DNA of 64,000 nt. It comes from Magicicada septendecula. Lineage: Eukaryota; Arthropoda; Insecta; Hemiptera; Cicadidae. The stretch spans positions 430,367,479-430,431,478 of the forward strand of contig CM068369.1 of NCBI GenBank assembly GCA_034769895.1, in the 5' to 3' direction. Shown here in pieces: positions 39,218-52,629 of this stretch. Under the pieces are notes generated by a model that worked only from the letters and a program-made list of their open reading frames with translations, was not told the DNA's origin and did no database searches. The translations under genes and the position numbers were made by a program. Within the stretch, counting starts at the first letter, position 1. Each line of letters starts with the position of its first letter.

Positions 39218-42200
39218 CATCAGTAATGAAATACTATCATTAAAAATAAGTGTCCTATCACTAATTAACGTCATGTACATTAGTCCAAGAAAAGGCAAAA
39301 ATTATTTATCCTATTTACAAATTAAGGCTTAAATAATAACTACAGTGCCAGTATTATGTATTTTACGTTGTGAATATAAAACTAAAATTAATTTATTATC
39401 AACATTTATTTGGTTTTAGTTTGCGTTTGTGAGTAAGTTCTACGTGCAGTTGAAATCAATAAATTGTACTCATGTGTTCAGACAAAAATATTTTTTCACG
39501 AAAGTGCTTCTGAATAAATAAAATGATAACGCCTCCTTTTGTATCTTGTTATATTCTGTTCTGTAAAAGTTAGGTACAGTGTATTAAGGTTGTAAAACTG
39601 TAGTTTATCTTAGTATTACTGAAGTATGTTTGTTTATTGAGACCAGTTTGAACTGGTTAAAGTATGTTAAACTTTGTTCCTGAAAACGAGTAGAGGAAGG
39701 AAGTTTCCCAGGAAGGTGGATGACAACCACTATTGCCGTAGAATCTGTCCTCTATCATTGACGGTTAAGCCCTTAATTACTTCTGCGTTCAGTAATCACA
39801 GGCAAGTCAATTGAAAGGAGTGTAATGAAAATTACTTAAACATGACGACTGTGATATGTCATAACATAAATATGTAAGAACTTTGCTTAACGGTATCTCA
39901 GACAGCACATCTCGAAAAAGTGATATAAAATAGTACAAATAAATTTATTCTATTACGAATATTTCAGAGAAACGCATTGGTGCTTGTCAGAATGAGTAAT
40001 ACAAATACAATAATATATTCGAAAAAAGAATAAAACTGAATTATCTCATTAAAACCAACACGATGTTCAGTTCACTCGTTTGTAATGCACTTGCTTCTCA
40101 GATGACTTGAATAAAGCGTCTTAAAACAAATAACCTGCTTTTTAAATTAAAACATGTGGAACAAACCATTTCTTCATTATCTGTAAAAAAAGTAAACTGG
40201 ATTTCATATTAATTATAATTTATCTATCCTTATCTGGGCTTTAAATCAATATTGTCATTAAAGAGCGCGCACTTAGAAAACTTCTAGACGTTCAAGAAAA
40301 AAAAGACTGCGGTTAATTGAACAAAAGTATACAAGAATAACGAGAAAGACGTAGTTATGGGGTAGTTCAGAATTCCAGTTATCACCACAGGAATAACTTT
40401 ATTCTTATTTGTAGACAATTTGTATTATTACAGATTTCCTTAAATTACTTTGTCTTACATAATCACAAAACCCTTACACTTTCCTTAAGTCATTTGGTCC
40501 CTATACATACATGTATATTGTGTAGGGGAGGAATTTAATGTACTGTGCAAAAATATTTCTTAAACTTTCCTTGAACAACTCGTACACTCTCAATACGATT
40601 TTTAAATTAACATATCACAAATGTAAAAGTGGATTAGAGAAAGAAAAAAATAAACAAACTTTGATTCAATGAGAACATTTGCAAGGAGCAATACATCACT
40701 AAGCCATAACAACATTTTGCGTACTTTGTATTTATTATTAATACATATATAAAAACCAAGTTCCAGCCATTTTTAATGTTTTGATTTTTTATGTCGCTTG
40801 CTGGACGTATGTTTACAATAGTATTTATTAAATATGCTGTTCACTATTAAATAGACAGGCTTTTATCTTTACTCTTTGTTTGTTTTTAATTGTCGTAGGG
40901 GGGAACTGGCTGGTGATTCGGGTTCTATGAAAACGTCAACCGTGCACTTATTTAAACATGTATTTGTAAATTCAGTAGGAATGAGTTTACAAATAGGCCT
41001 AAGTGTGGATATCTCAGAGATAACAAACTAAAGACAATATAGATCTACTTATAAAACTAATAAAATACGTTGTAAAACAAATAGACAGATCCAAGTTTCA
41101 AATGCAGATTGTAGTTTAAAATGTCTTACGAACGCGTAGGCGCGCGCGCACATTCACACATTATTCGTAGAATTTAATCTTGCATAAGTTTGTATGAACA
41201 TGTATGTCTTTTTGAGACCATAGGAGCGTACGCGTTCGCGTGTGTGGTATAACATATGCGAATTTACTTCAAGATGGGCAGCTGATAAATCAGGTTGATT
41301 TCAAAGCATGAAAAGGAGAAGTAGCTAGTATAAATATACTCATATAAAGCCGTTTCGCTGAAGGCCATTAATGGTTTCCATTTACTGTTTATTTAATATG
41401 CGTAAAGATTTATATTCGTAAGTTATCAACGGAATATTTTGACAAACCTTCCGTCGAGCAAAATCACAAAAACCGAATGTAGAGCGTTTGTTTTGTCAGT
41501 TCTGTCTAAACAGTGACTTGCCATCAAACGTGGTTCGTTATAGTTCATAACAGAGCTGAGTCAAAACAGTTCGATAAATACACAAATAAACTAGAAGATA
41601 AAATAAATACAACCGACACAGATATTCCTCTAATTTATTTTTATTTCCTAAGTATTTATCTCCTAAGACTTTAATGGCAAATAATTCAGTGCAGAAACAA
41701 CCGCAGAAACAACTCACATCCCAAAGGAATTTATTGTCTTACAACAGCAAATTTAAAGGTTCTTCACTATTAAGCTAAAAAGTTAGTAAAAAAAAGAGTG
41801 ATCACGACTTAATAAATTACCAGTAAATCGAATAAGAATTAACAAAACATGTTTATAAGAAATGTTAATACGTAAATTGATTATATACGTTAAAATTTTT
41901 TTTATTGCACACCGACTGTTAAAACAGATGGAAAATTTATATTAAACATACTGTATTTGCCAAATGAACAAAAAAATTATTCGCAGCAGGTGGAATGCAT
42001 AATAGATGTGCCTTCTTTTTCGTTACTTTAACTTTTATGTCTTAATAATTTAGCATTAAAATAATAATTATTTTTACTTATTTCATCTCAGTTTCACTAA
42101 TGTCGGCAACATTTTAAACAGTTCTCTTTGTGATTGAATAAACTGAGTTTAACAGTTTATAAACTAAATAAAAATTACCTACATTAAACACAAAGAGAAT

Positions 42201-42490
42201 TGTTATAATTGAACTATTTACTACAAAACGTTGAAGACAATTATATTAATACATTGTTATATACTGAATAAAAAAATAGAGTTTGTTCCTTAGCGCATAT
42301 CAACTAAGAACAAGCTAATTGGGAGAAAGAAATATTAAACTTTAAAATTTTAAAACCCTTTCAGAATATAGTATTCTAATTTAGTGAAAACTTTTCAGTC
42401 TTAGAAAGCCGCAGTAGCTCTTAAAATATAATAAATTTAAATATTAAAAACAAAGTTTTATATTATATTATAAACAAATTTTAATTTAAT
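39218..42490. other. No recognised gene
   Basis: AT-rich. It contains an alternating CG tract (41138-41151) and an inverted repeat AACAGTTCTCTTTGTG (42117-42132) / CACAAAGAGAATTGTT (42189-42204) with one mismatch, which may be the remains of a foldback element. Confidence 0.45.
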
Positions 42491-42580
42491 CTAAATTTTT
42501 GTATTACGAGTAAATATAAATTTTAAGCTAAATTTTTGTATTATGAGTAATTTAAATTTTAAGCTAAATTATTGTATTTT
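42491..42580. repeat. Short tandem repeat, ~37-bp unit, 2.5 copies
   Basis: CTAAATTTTTGTATTA recurs at 42491 and 42528, with a variant at 42564, each followed by GAGTAA...TTTTAAG. Confidence 0.8.
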
Positions 42581-43589
42581 CCATTTCTTAAAGTTAAATA
42601 TCCAAAATTCCATACAGTATCCTGATTTATATGAATTGCCTGAAAAAATGATCCGAAATGAATTCAGTCAATTTTTGAATGACATGCCAGTTACGTTTAC
42701 TTTAATAGTTATAGATATTTATGCGTAATTGCAAATAATTACCGATCTTTATAATGAGTAATAGGAACTTTATTGAGGACACTGAATGCATAAGAAAGTA
42801 ATTCCCTGATAACAATTTTAGGTTAAGTGATGGAATTTTGACTGTATATCTTCACCACAATTTTTATTATAACTTGCATGCTAATTAAACAAAATTAAAA
42901 TAAACTATTTTTAGCCACTATTGCCTCAAGCTTCAAAGTTTTGTTTTTTGTGTGATTATAAACTAAGTCAGTAGTAATTGTTAAAATGTGAATAATTATT
43001 AAATTGATAAAATTATTTACAGAATACATATTTTATCAGTCTCAAAATTTCAAAGTCCTCTATAACAAATACAATTTTTAGTTCAATTTATATTTTAACT
43101 TCGTTTTGAAGTTAAAAACGTTTGTTCGTTGTGTTTGCAGTTTATTAACAATAATTTCAAAATAAGATATGTATTAATACAATGACCGTTTACACCAGTG
43201 ATACCCAAACGCTGTAGCTGAAGCACTTTGGGGTATCCCAGAATTTAAAAGTATTCAAATGTAATTACTGTAAGCCTAAAACGTTTCTGCAGGCGTAAGT
43301 ATGTATCCTCTTTCCATTCTTAGTTCATTCATGATGTAAACAAACAGGCATGACACATCTGAATCGCTCTTTGCTGCTTGAATTAGAGGCGTGACACACT
43401 GACAGAAGAGTACAGACAGGGTACGTAAAAAGTTGATACTGTATAAACAAGGAAATAAAATTTTCTGACCAAAGTAAAATTTGTGTGACTATTGCAGAGC
43501 AAAAATTAACTATTTTATAACATCAGTTAATGGCTTTTTTGCTTACTGTTTAAAAATTGCAACAAAATAGTAAAATGATAGTAAAGTTT
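42581..43589. other. No recognised gene
   Basis: AT-rich. CAGTGATACCCAAACGCTG near 43197 resembles a hAT terminal repeat, but no second end was found. Confidence 0.4.
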
Positions 43590-43985
43590 ATTTGAATCGA
43601 AAATAGACTCTGTGATAACTACCTATCAGTTGCTCTCAGAGAGTAATTCTATTCCTTCCATATCTCTCTCGGAAATTGAATCACTACTAGCAACAGTATT
43701 ATTGATAAGAATATCCACAATGTCTGTAATGTTGTCGAGTTTCCATCATAGTGGCGTCACTTGTCTGCGGTTATCTCATTTACCGCCTTCTCTCTTAATT
43801 GTTTGGTATGAGACAGCTTGTATATTGTGTTGTGACGGGCAACACATCCTTTCAACAAGCGTCATATTAATTCAGTAAGATTCAGAATACAGTGATAAGG
43901 AGGAAGTCTTAAAACGACGTTGCCCGATTTTTCAGCAATATCTACTACGAACTTTTTAAACTTGTGTTCCTCTTAAACTTTTTTA
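43590..43985 (-). pseudogene. C-terminal scrap of a Tc1-type DDE transposase
   Basis: Read on the minus strand from about 43960, the translation gives FVVDIAEKSGNVV then LRLPPYHCILN and, after an in-frame stop where Trp is expected, KGCVARHNTIYKLSHTKQ and KAVNEITADK. This is the end of a DDE superfamily endonuclease domain common in insect transposons; the PPYHC..N..EL segment carries the last catalytic region. The upstream part is missing because a LINE tail begins at 44008-44028. Stops and a frameshift make it inactive. Confidence 0.7.
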
Positions 43986-44004
43986 ACGTCGTAAAATAAT
44001 ACTA

Positions 44005-44500
44005 ATTCATCATCATCATCATCATCATCTTCACGGATGAAACCAAGGATGGTTTGTTCCGGTCTGAAATAGGCAAAGATTAGAGCTGGTCACTCCAGCG
44101 CTTCCTCGGATGTCCCACACCTTTCCGTCCTCTCAGCTTATAGTTTCATAGTTGTTTGGGGATGCGGTAATCATCCATTCGGCAAAGACGTTCCCACCAA
44201 TTCAGCCGATACTGGGCGATCCTATCGAGTATACTCATAATATTCGGTTCCTGCCGTATATCTGTGTTTCTTCTATGATCATGGAGAGTAAACCCTGCAA
44301 CGTGCCTGAGATATCTCATTTCAGCCGCTTGGATGCGACTGGCCTGGCCTTTCGTTGAAGTCCAATTCTCAGACCCATAAAGAAGTTTGGGAAGAGCCAT
44401 CACCTTGTAGAATTTAAGGCGTGTTCCTTTACTTGCTGACTTAAGGGTTCGCCTAATGGTCCCGCACATAAGGTTGAGCTTATGCAACTTATTCACAATA
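44005..44500 (-). mobile_element. LINE 3' end, minus strand
   Basis: The 116-codon frame 44496-44146 matches the region after a LINE reverse transcriptase: SKGTRLKFYKVMALPKLLYG, SENW, IQAAEMRYLRHVAG, DHRRN, and WWERLCRMDD. It then degrades into a GRKGVGHPRKRWSD-like tail and ends in a (CAT)n tract at 44008-44028, which is (ATG)n on the element's strand. The whole 5' part including the catalytic FADD box is missing. It is similar in type to the LINE at 7530-8913. Its tail abuts the transposase fragment, suggesting insertion into that transposon. Confidence 0.85.
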
Positions 44501-44520
44501 CTTCTGCAATATGCAAAATA

Positions 44521-45837
44521 CTAATTTTCTCAGTAATATTAAATAGTCAGAGCTTACTCACATCACTGTACAGACATTCTGCACTTGCGCATAACACATT
44601 ACTGTACGAACAGTGTTAACGCCCCTGACCAATAGCGTTTCAGATGTGCCACACTTATTTTTTGTTTACATTAGGGCTGCACTAAGAACGGAAAACGTAT
44701 GTATATAAATAACGCTTTAAAGTAAGGACAATATACTTATAAACTTATATTACAAGTAATTTTAAAGTAAATTACTTGCAAATTAAATCTGTATTAAATT
44801 TTGTAACGAATTGTGTAATTTTGTAATGTTGCAATGTTTTATTCTGTTACTATGTTATTTTGTTTTATTTTAATAATTACCCACATTTTTTAGTCATAGC
44901 AATATTTTATTAAAAACATACGAATTGGGATTAGTAATCGTTAAGAGTTATAATATTTCAGGCAATTTGAAAGGGATGTCTGGAAATCAACAAGTTTTGA
45001 GGACTACTGGCTTAGACAAAATTTTAACCATTTTTAGAACAAAAATCCACAGAAGCCTCTCTCATTTCCGTCTAACCTAATGTGAAACAAAACTGTATCC
45101 AATTAAACTTCACATTCTATTGAATGGCAAGTTTGTTGTGGGTGTATTTTAATAGATTTAACAGAACCATTAGAATTAATGAAGAGATTCTCAAAGCAAC
45201 ATGAATACAATGCAATTTATTTTACGAATAAACAAACAAATGTCTACATAAAGGTGTGTTAAATTTTACAGACAAAAGTACTGAATTCACTGGAAGTCAC
45301 TCGAAATGAGCTCTCTTTGATCAAATCATTACACAGTTAATGGAAAAGATAATTTTATTTGTGTCTACTTGTGGTTTATGTTAAGAAGCTAATTAGCGTA
45401 AATTTTCCTTCGAATACAGTACGCCCTGGTGTATCACTTTGATGATATATTTACTTTAATAAATCATGTTTAGCGAATGACGTTAATTAATAATCTGAAT
45501 GTCTTTTTATTGCTTAGTATGCATTATTATCAAGCGCTACATAAGACTGACAGTCAAACATTAATTAGACGAAATATGAACAGCTCTAGACGGCCGTAAT
45601 TATACGGCATTAAGTACGACATATACAAGGAACGACGCGATGTCTGTAGCTTTTAAAGGTTTTGTTAAAATTGTAGGCTATTAATTTATGAATGCTCTTT
45701 AACGTAATAATTTATTAATATTTCAGTATTATATACATATCGGGTCTAATGAACAGACTACTACACGGAACAACTTATTACTGTAAGAAAAGTTAATAAT
45801 GCATATTATTCTATAAGCAGTTACTGAAAACAATGAA
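44521..45837. other. No recognised feature
   Basis: AT-rich sequence without supportable coding or repeat content. Confidence 0.5.
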
Positions 45838-47778
45838 AAATATCGGTATGGAGAACCATACATGACTTCCATGTTCTAAGATTAATATTTAAAATCATAT
45901 TCGAAATGAAATATTTCCATAGAAACTACGCCTTTCTACTTATTGCTTCAGCATTAACCACAGTACTGCGGTCACTAACGTATACCACCTCACGTTTTCG
46001 CACTCGATTTTCACCGATGATGGCAGTCGATGGCACTGCCGAAAAGTCTGATTTTGCAGAAAACATTGGACTACGGCTAAAGAGCCCGGGAAGCAATTTT
46101 AACAAAAAACTACTTCTTTGTTGCCGATAACGTAGTACACATATAAAAAATTCTCCCCTCCACCTTCAACTATAATTTTTAATAATAGAAAATTACCCCC
46201 ACTCCGTTCAACTAGCCTCTTCATTTATAGATATTTCATCTACGTTTCTACAGTGGATTACTATGAGCTTCTTATCAGGATACTTTATTTATAAAAATTA
46301 AGTACAGTACTTTACTCTAGTTAAATCATAAAATGTTTCAGGTAAACTACCCCTTTCTCTTAACCGATCTTCTCCAAAATCAACAGACCTTCCGTCCTCT
46401 ACAATTCAGGGAAGCATGCAAAAAAATATTTGATTCTGTTTGAATGTGCGGCAGTTATCGTTCGTCATGGAAACATTTCTCTTGTTACAACATAAAATGT
46501 TGCAGGTAAACTACCCCTTTCCCTTAACTGATCTTCACGAAAATCAATAGACCTTGAGCTCTCTGCAACTCAGGGGGTGCAAAAAATTATTTGATTCTCA
46601 TTGAATTTTCGGCAGTTATCGTTCGTCATAAAAAAATTACCCTTTTTAAAACATAAATCGTTGCTGATAAACTACCCCTTCCCTTAACCAATCTTCAACA
46701 AAATCAACAGACCTTGAGTTCTCTTTAGTTCAAAAAGGTATGCAAAAACCTAGTTGATTCTGTGTGAATTTACGGCAGTTATCGTTCGTCATATAAAAAA
46801 TTACCCTTGTTAAAACATAAAATGTTGCTGGTAAACTATCCCTTTCCCTTAACCGATCTTCACCAGAAACGACAGGTCTTGAGAACTCTACAATTGAGGG
46901 TTGTATGTAAAATATTATGTGATTTTGTTTGAATTTGCGGCTGTTATCGTTTGCCATACAAAATACCCTTGATAAAACAAAAAACGTAGCAGGTAAACTA
47001 CCCCTTTCCCTCAAACGATCTTCACCAAAAAAAATAGGTCTTTAGTACTCAATAAATCAGGGCTGTATGCAAAAACGTATTTGACTCTGTTTGAATTTTC
47101 GGCTCTTATCGTTTGCCATAGAAAATACCCTTTTAAAACATAAAACGTTGCTGGTAAACTACCCCTTTTCCTTAACCGATCTTCACCAAAACCAAAAGGC
47201 CTTGAGAACTCTACAATTCAGGGCAGTATGCAAAACATTATTTGATTATGTTTGAATTTGCGGCTGTTATCGTTTGCCATAGGAAATACCCTTGTTAAAA
47301 CACAAAACGTTGCTGGTAAACTACCCCTTTCCCTTAACCGATCTGTACCAAAATCAACAGATCTTGAGAACTCTACAATTCAGGGCTGTATGCGAAACAT
47401 TATTTGATTCTGTTTGAATTTGCGGCTGTTATCGTTTGCCAAACAAACAAAATTACCCTTGATAAAAAAAAACCGTTGCTGGTAAACTACCCCTTTCCCT
47501 TAACCGATCTTCACAAAAAACAATAGGTCGCGAGTACTCTACAAATCAGGCTGTATGCAAAAAATTATTTGATTCTGTTCGAATTTGCGGCTGTTATCGT
47601 TTGCCATAGAAAAAAATCTATAGACACACAGACACACACACAGACACTTTTCGAAAAATGACTTTTTTTCATGTTTTGAGTGTAGTACAATCAGAATCTG
47701 CAATAATCTCGAACACGATTTTTTTTGCCATCACCATACTTCCATTTCCTTAAGGAACATGGAAGTAAAATGGTGATG
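45838..47778 (+). repeat. Dispersed element with eight ~162-bp internal tandem units
   Basis: The left end is a small hairpin GTATGG-agaa-CCATAC (45846-45861). The centre holds eight units starting near 46341, 46505, 46666, 46830, 46992, 47153, 47315 and 47481 (spacing 161-166 bp), each with GGTAAACTACCCCTTTCCC and AACCGATCTTCACC. The right end has a CA-rich tract then a long imperfect hairpin, CATCACCAT..TTCCAT / ATGGAA..ATGGTGATG (47729-47778). No protein is encoded. An inverted, shorter copy lies at 187-734. Internal tandem repeats with terminal hairpins recall non-autonomous Helitron/Helentron-type elements, but the 3' hairpin followed by A-rich sequence could also be a retroelement end. 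Confidence 0.75.
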
Positions 47779-48166
47779 TGATAACATGTTCGTATGCAGC
47801 CTGATCAAGTACTGGCCGTCGGGTACACAAACACATTTGTAGAGATGTGAATGGGGCAATATGTCAGCTGTCGTCTATGTAAACATTTGTATGCTTTTAA
47901 CTGTTTTTCTAAAATTACAGTGTTTTAAAATTCTGACTAGATATGTATTCTAAGTAACACTACACCACAATTGAGTAGGCCTATATGAAACCTAGTAACA
48001 ACATACGATTGATTTGACAGCTGTAGTTTCGGTTAAATGAAATTACTAATAGCCAAGTTGTTTTGTTGTGTAATGATGTAATTCAAAAACTTGTAGAAAC
48101 AATTGTAAAACGTTTTATTAATTAAGTTTTAAACAGTTTTAATAAAAAAATATAATTACTTTATTC
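47779..48166. other. No recognised feature
   Basis: AT-rich sequence between the tandem-repeat element and the hAT relic. Confidence 0.5.
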
Positions 48167-49198
48167 CAGTGGTTCCCAAAGTGGGTCCGCGAACATTTTA
48201 AAGAATAAAAATAGAATGTACCGCAATTTTCTACGATTTTTGTGTTTGAATCTTAAAACAATTAGTAGAAGATTCAAGTTTTTTTAACTAAGGAATGAAC
48301 AAAAGCTCTTTTTATTTGATTCAAACGTCAACCTTAAAGACAAGATTCATGACTTTAACTTGATTTTGAATCTATCATACCTTGTTGTTATCTTCAGTCA
48401 TCTGAATGAACTCATTTTAAGCCTGCAGGGATCACTATTTTCCAGCTTCGAGATGAAACCGTGGGGATGATACAAAAATTAAAGCTGTGGTTTCAGAGAT
48501 TAGATTCTGATATCTTCCAACAATTCAATTTTATGGCAGATTTTGTCCAGGTGTCAGGAGAAAACGTTCCAAAGGAGATCCTCAACATTTTAAGTCTCAT
48601 TTGGAGCAACGGCACTTGCAGCTAAACGAATATTTTCCAGCGCCGGATGATAGTGACATGTGGATAAGGAATCCATTTGCTGATGGGCCGTCAACTAACC
48701 TCTCTGTTACACTACAAAAACAAGATTCACTGGCAGAACTTTCAACTGACAGTTCATTACAGTTTTCTCAATTACAGCTAGCTGACGTCTGGTTATATGT
48801 AATGACTGACCTCGCAAAAAAGCTTTGAAGCTTTTAACTGTGTTTCCATTTACTTATCTGTGTGAAACCGCATTTACTCAGCTCAAATACTTGAAGACAA
48901 TGTTAAAAATAAACGTGATGTGGAGAGTGACTTTACATTGAATTTATCAGACAATAAACACAATATTGCAGCGATTATTGTCCAAAAGCAGCTTCATTGT
49001 TCACATTAAACTATGACTAATAACATTAATATTAAGTCATTTCCAAGTTAACAGAATTTTGATCTCAATACAATTTAATTTAAGTATAAGAGTATATATC
49101 ATATTTACTGTTTGTTTTATTTCAAAAATCAGGCGGGGTCCGTGAAATCTTTAATTGTGGGGGGGGGGGTTGCGGACTGAAAAGATTGGGAAACACTG
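48167..49198 (+). mobile_element. hAT transposon relic with C-terminal transposase piece
   Basis: The ends CAGTGGTTCCCAAAG and (reverse) CAGTGTTTCCCAAT are imperfect hAT-type inverted repeats. Flanking 8-mers do not match, so the target duplication is lost. Inside, shifting frames give LEQRHLQLNEYFPAPDDSDM, WIRNPFADG, an LADVWLYV segment, KALKLLTVFPF-type and YLCETAFTQLKYLKT sequence, and DVESDFTLNLSD. This is the C-terminal dimerisation region of Charlie-group (ZBED5/FAM200-like) hAT transposases. The zinc finger and most of the catalytic core are missing. The longest open piece is 48601-48828. Confidence 0.8.
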
Positions 49199-49398
49199 GT
49201 GTAGACAATATTAACTGAGTGCCAACATGTATTTACTTCCAGTAGAAAATATGTAGTCGCATAACTGAATTATCTTATTACGGTATCAAATGGGATAGTC
49301 TACTGAAAATAATGGAATTCCTTTATCATAATTATCAAATAAACTAGGTTAATTACACGTTCCAGTGACTTCGTTTTTTTTTTTTGTTATCTCTCTAT

Positions 49399-49978
49399 AG
49401 TTACGACTGTCGTACGGATAGTTGTATTGTACAATGGAAACAAAATACAGACATCAATGAAGTCACTAATTATCAGCTTTAGTTAGTAACAAATAACAAA
49501 ACTAGAAATCAAGAAGGTACTCTCTTATAATAATTCATATTAAATTTGTATACACTCGAATAATAATGTCAACTATTAGAGTTGCGCACTAATTATAACA
49601 CAATAACCACTTTCCACTAATCCGCAACAAGACATTGTTCCGCACTCACAATCACGTGTAACTAACTAAGCCGGCCGTAGACGCTTATATAGGCCTTGCA
49701 AATGATCCAGAATAATTTTCCGTACACCTGGCCGCATGCCAACATAATTTGCGTAATTACAAGAGCTCGAACAGTGTGGCAGCTACTTCAGACACTGCCC
49801 ATGCTCGGCTAACCGAGAAACGTCAGAACGACACTCTCGACTGCTCGAGAGCGTTACGTAATTGCCGTAATGTTAAAACATGCCGTACCATGGCTGTTTT
49901 GATGCGTATATCATTTGTTTGCATGAAGTGGCAATCCAGTAGGACTATCTATTACGCGAGTTACTATTGTCTGTAACG
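49399..49978 (-). mobile_element. Solo LTR, copy 7, eroded ends
   Basis: It is recognised from GTTACGACTGTCGTACGG at the left edge, ACAATGGAAACAAAATACAGAC just inside (the family 3' block on the other strand), a TATA-like CTTATATAGG mid-element, the CTCGAGAGCGTTACGTAATT block, and CTGTAACG at the right edge. The terminal bases have mutated and no clear 4-bp duplication is visible. Closest to copies 3 and 5. A 75-codon open frame inside is spurious. Confidence 0.7.
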
Positions 49979-51364
49979 TTTTTGGTAATAAGTAAACATA
50001 TTTAGTGCTGGATTTTTATCATACATTTATTTATTTTTTTTTAAACCTACGACTTTGAAGAACGTAATGAGGTAAAAACATGATGTACTATAGATTGTCA
50101 GTTTTAATGTAAATAATTTTTAACTTTTTAACTGTGGTTTGTCACCAAGAAGAACAGCGTTATTGTTTATAAAGCTTGTCTAGATACATTTATCAGCTTA
50201 TATCATGCCGGCTTTCACTTTGTCTGCATTTCAGAAAAAAATGTATAGCCTACTAGTGTACCTTGTTGATGGTTCCCTGTCCGATTATTCAACCTTTGTC
50301 TGTCATTTGATATAGCCTTTGGATTCATTGCTCTCAAAAGTTTAACTGAAATGTACATGTTCCTGTAATGTAAACATGCTTAATAGAATATTATGGTGTA
50401 ACCTATTGCAAAACGATACAATATCATAACTGTTTTTACACAGTAATGTAGACGCACGTGTACCCCAGTAACAAAAAACACTTTTCTCCAGCATTGTGGT
50501 TTATTTGTCCGCGTGGGTTTATTTTGCAGTACTGTCATATTGCTTTAAGGGCTATTTTATGACACATCAACTGTAAAACATTTATTGCACCAAGTTGCTA
50601 AATAATTTAATATACATACAAGGCTCAAGTGGAAGCAAAAATGAATAGAAGTTTTGTGTTGGCAATAGATACCAGTGTTCTATTACGCATGTAAAAATTT
50701 CGCAACCTATTTCTTTACGCTTGTAGATAGGCCTATAGTATATAATATTAAGTGTAATATATCATAATGACTTAATTTTATAACATAATACAATTACAAC
50801 AAAATTTTAACACGTGTATACAAAGGAATGTGTGTGTGTGCGCGCGCGCGTCATTATATACATAAAACACTATCATGATTATACCAGTATACGTTAACGT
50901 AAATTAATTTAATCCCCTCAGAAGTTTTAAACTCAGTTAGTTTTATAAATATTGAAATCATTTTTTATTGAATAACAAATAAAATTATTTTAAATAAGAA
51001 TATATTTTAAATTAAATTATATCACGTTGTGCACAAAACTTTTAATATTAATATTATAGTATTATAAATACTGTTCAAAATAAGGTATAAAATAATATAA
51101 TTTAAATAAAACGTACACGGATCTTGTGTAGAATTTTAATTATTTTTCGACAATAAAATAATGTGGGAATAAAGGTGACTAATACGTGAATGTGCGCTAT
51201 AATGTATATAATGAGGCTAAGAAAATTAAAGTGTAGGTGGATAACGTGACAAATTGTATTTACATCACCGGCGTTTTAGGTAAAGCATAAGTACCTAACT
51301 GTGCCTAGATATAGAAAGTACGTTAAACAAAAAGTAACATCTTAAGAAAAGGAATAAATTAAAT
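49979..51364. other. No recognised feature
   Basis: AT-rich, with an alternating (TG)/(CG) tract at 50829-50850. Confidence 0.5.
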
Positions 51365-51850
51365 ATCAAAAGAACTTTGACATTTCTGGATGCTCAGCAG
51401 TCTTCACCCCCATGTCTTCGCAGTAACTGTTCTATCCCTTTCACCACTCAATTTATGTATGGGAGAAAAGCTTTCCCTTCCTCTGCTTGATCCTCAGAAC
51501 TAATTGAACGGTGAGATGCTTAAGGTCGCATAGTTCTTATGGTTTCAGTGACCGAGTATCCATTAACTTGCAAAGCAGGATCCAGGTGTTTCAGCTTATC
51601 TCTAACGACCGGGCAGTAAGGGTCTTCATACCCGCCCATTTTTTACCCCGAATGGGTCTTGGAATTCCGGTACACATAGCGGACCGTATGAGTCGTTTTT
51701 TGAAACACTCTGTGGCGTAGCCTCCGATTACCGCTCCTTATCTCCAGCGCATCAACAAAGAGGAGTTGCTCGCCTTCGTCTCTCTCCTGAACTGAACTGA
51801 ATCCTGAGTTGCTTGCCGTTAGTGTCGCGGCTCCTAGAAATTACCACGCT
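51365..51850. other. Second GC-balanced island of unknown origin
   Basis: The composition is clearly richer in G+C than the flanks, with a 69-codon plus-strand open frame (51511-51720) and other short frames. None resembles a family I can name. It shares no obvious sequence with the island at 13090-13938. It is likely a degraded coding or untranslated part of a retroelement. Confidence 0.4.
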
Positions 51851-52629
51851 CTTTTTTCGTTATCACGAACACTAAATAATTAGCTAATTATGGAAAAAGT
51901 CACCGGTTGTGGATCTTTCTGTATAGAGGAGCAGTCATGTATTTATAATCTTTATATAACAGTCGCGGTGTTTATCATTCATACTAACGGTCTCTAGAGA
52001 GGCAAAGTCACCTGCATAAATAATGAGTTTCAGCGTACATCGTGTCACTTGGTATGAATTCACTTTGCAGTTTTTATTATGTACGCAGTCGGTTTCTGTA
52101 TATTGAAATCTACGCATATTGAACTCATAAAATATTAGAAATGTATGCGTACAACATTTTCTGTGCTAGCTGGATAACAATTGATAATTACAATTTAGAT
52201 ATGACTTTATATACTACATATTCAAGTATTAATGCGTATTCACATACACAAAATTTATTCCAGAATAAATACATACTTCATGAATTGACTAGCTGTTATT
52301 ATAATATGATAAAATGATAACAAATAAATTAATCAAATGTAATACACTGTCTGGCTATTTGGTAGCAGGTACAGTGTTGGTACCATTGCTAGTGAGTAAG
52401 TATAAGTATTGACGCGCAGTTGTGCTCTTCATACCGTTTTAGGTAACACTATGACTTGGTCAAGTAAACATCCTGCTTTCGTAATTTCAAATTATTCCGT
52501 TTTACTTACGCGGCGTTTATTTCTTAGAAGTTTAATTTGAATCTAAAGCGGTTGTGCAGAGTAGGAGTAGAATATTTCAGTGAGTTCGCAATTTTAGAAA
52601 CAGTGGCTCTAATTAAAAAAAAAATCAAA
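51851..52629. other. No recognised feature
   Basis: AT-rich sequence; nothing supported. Confidence 0.5.

Noticed and set aside
43197-43230. hAT-type terminal repeat CAGTGATACCCAAAC
   Set aside because: No partner end or hAT coding sequence could be located nearby.
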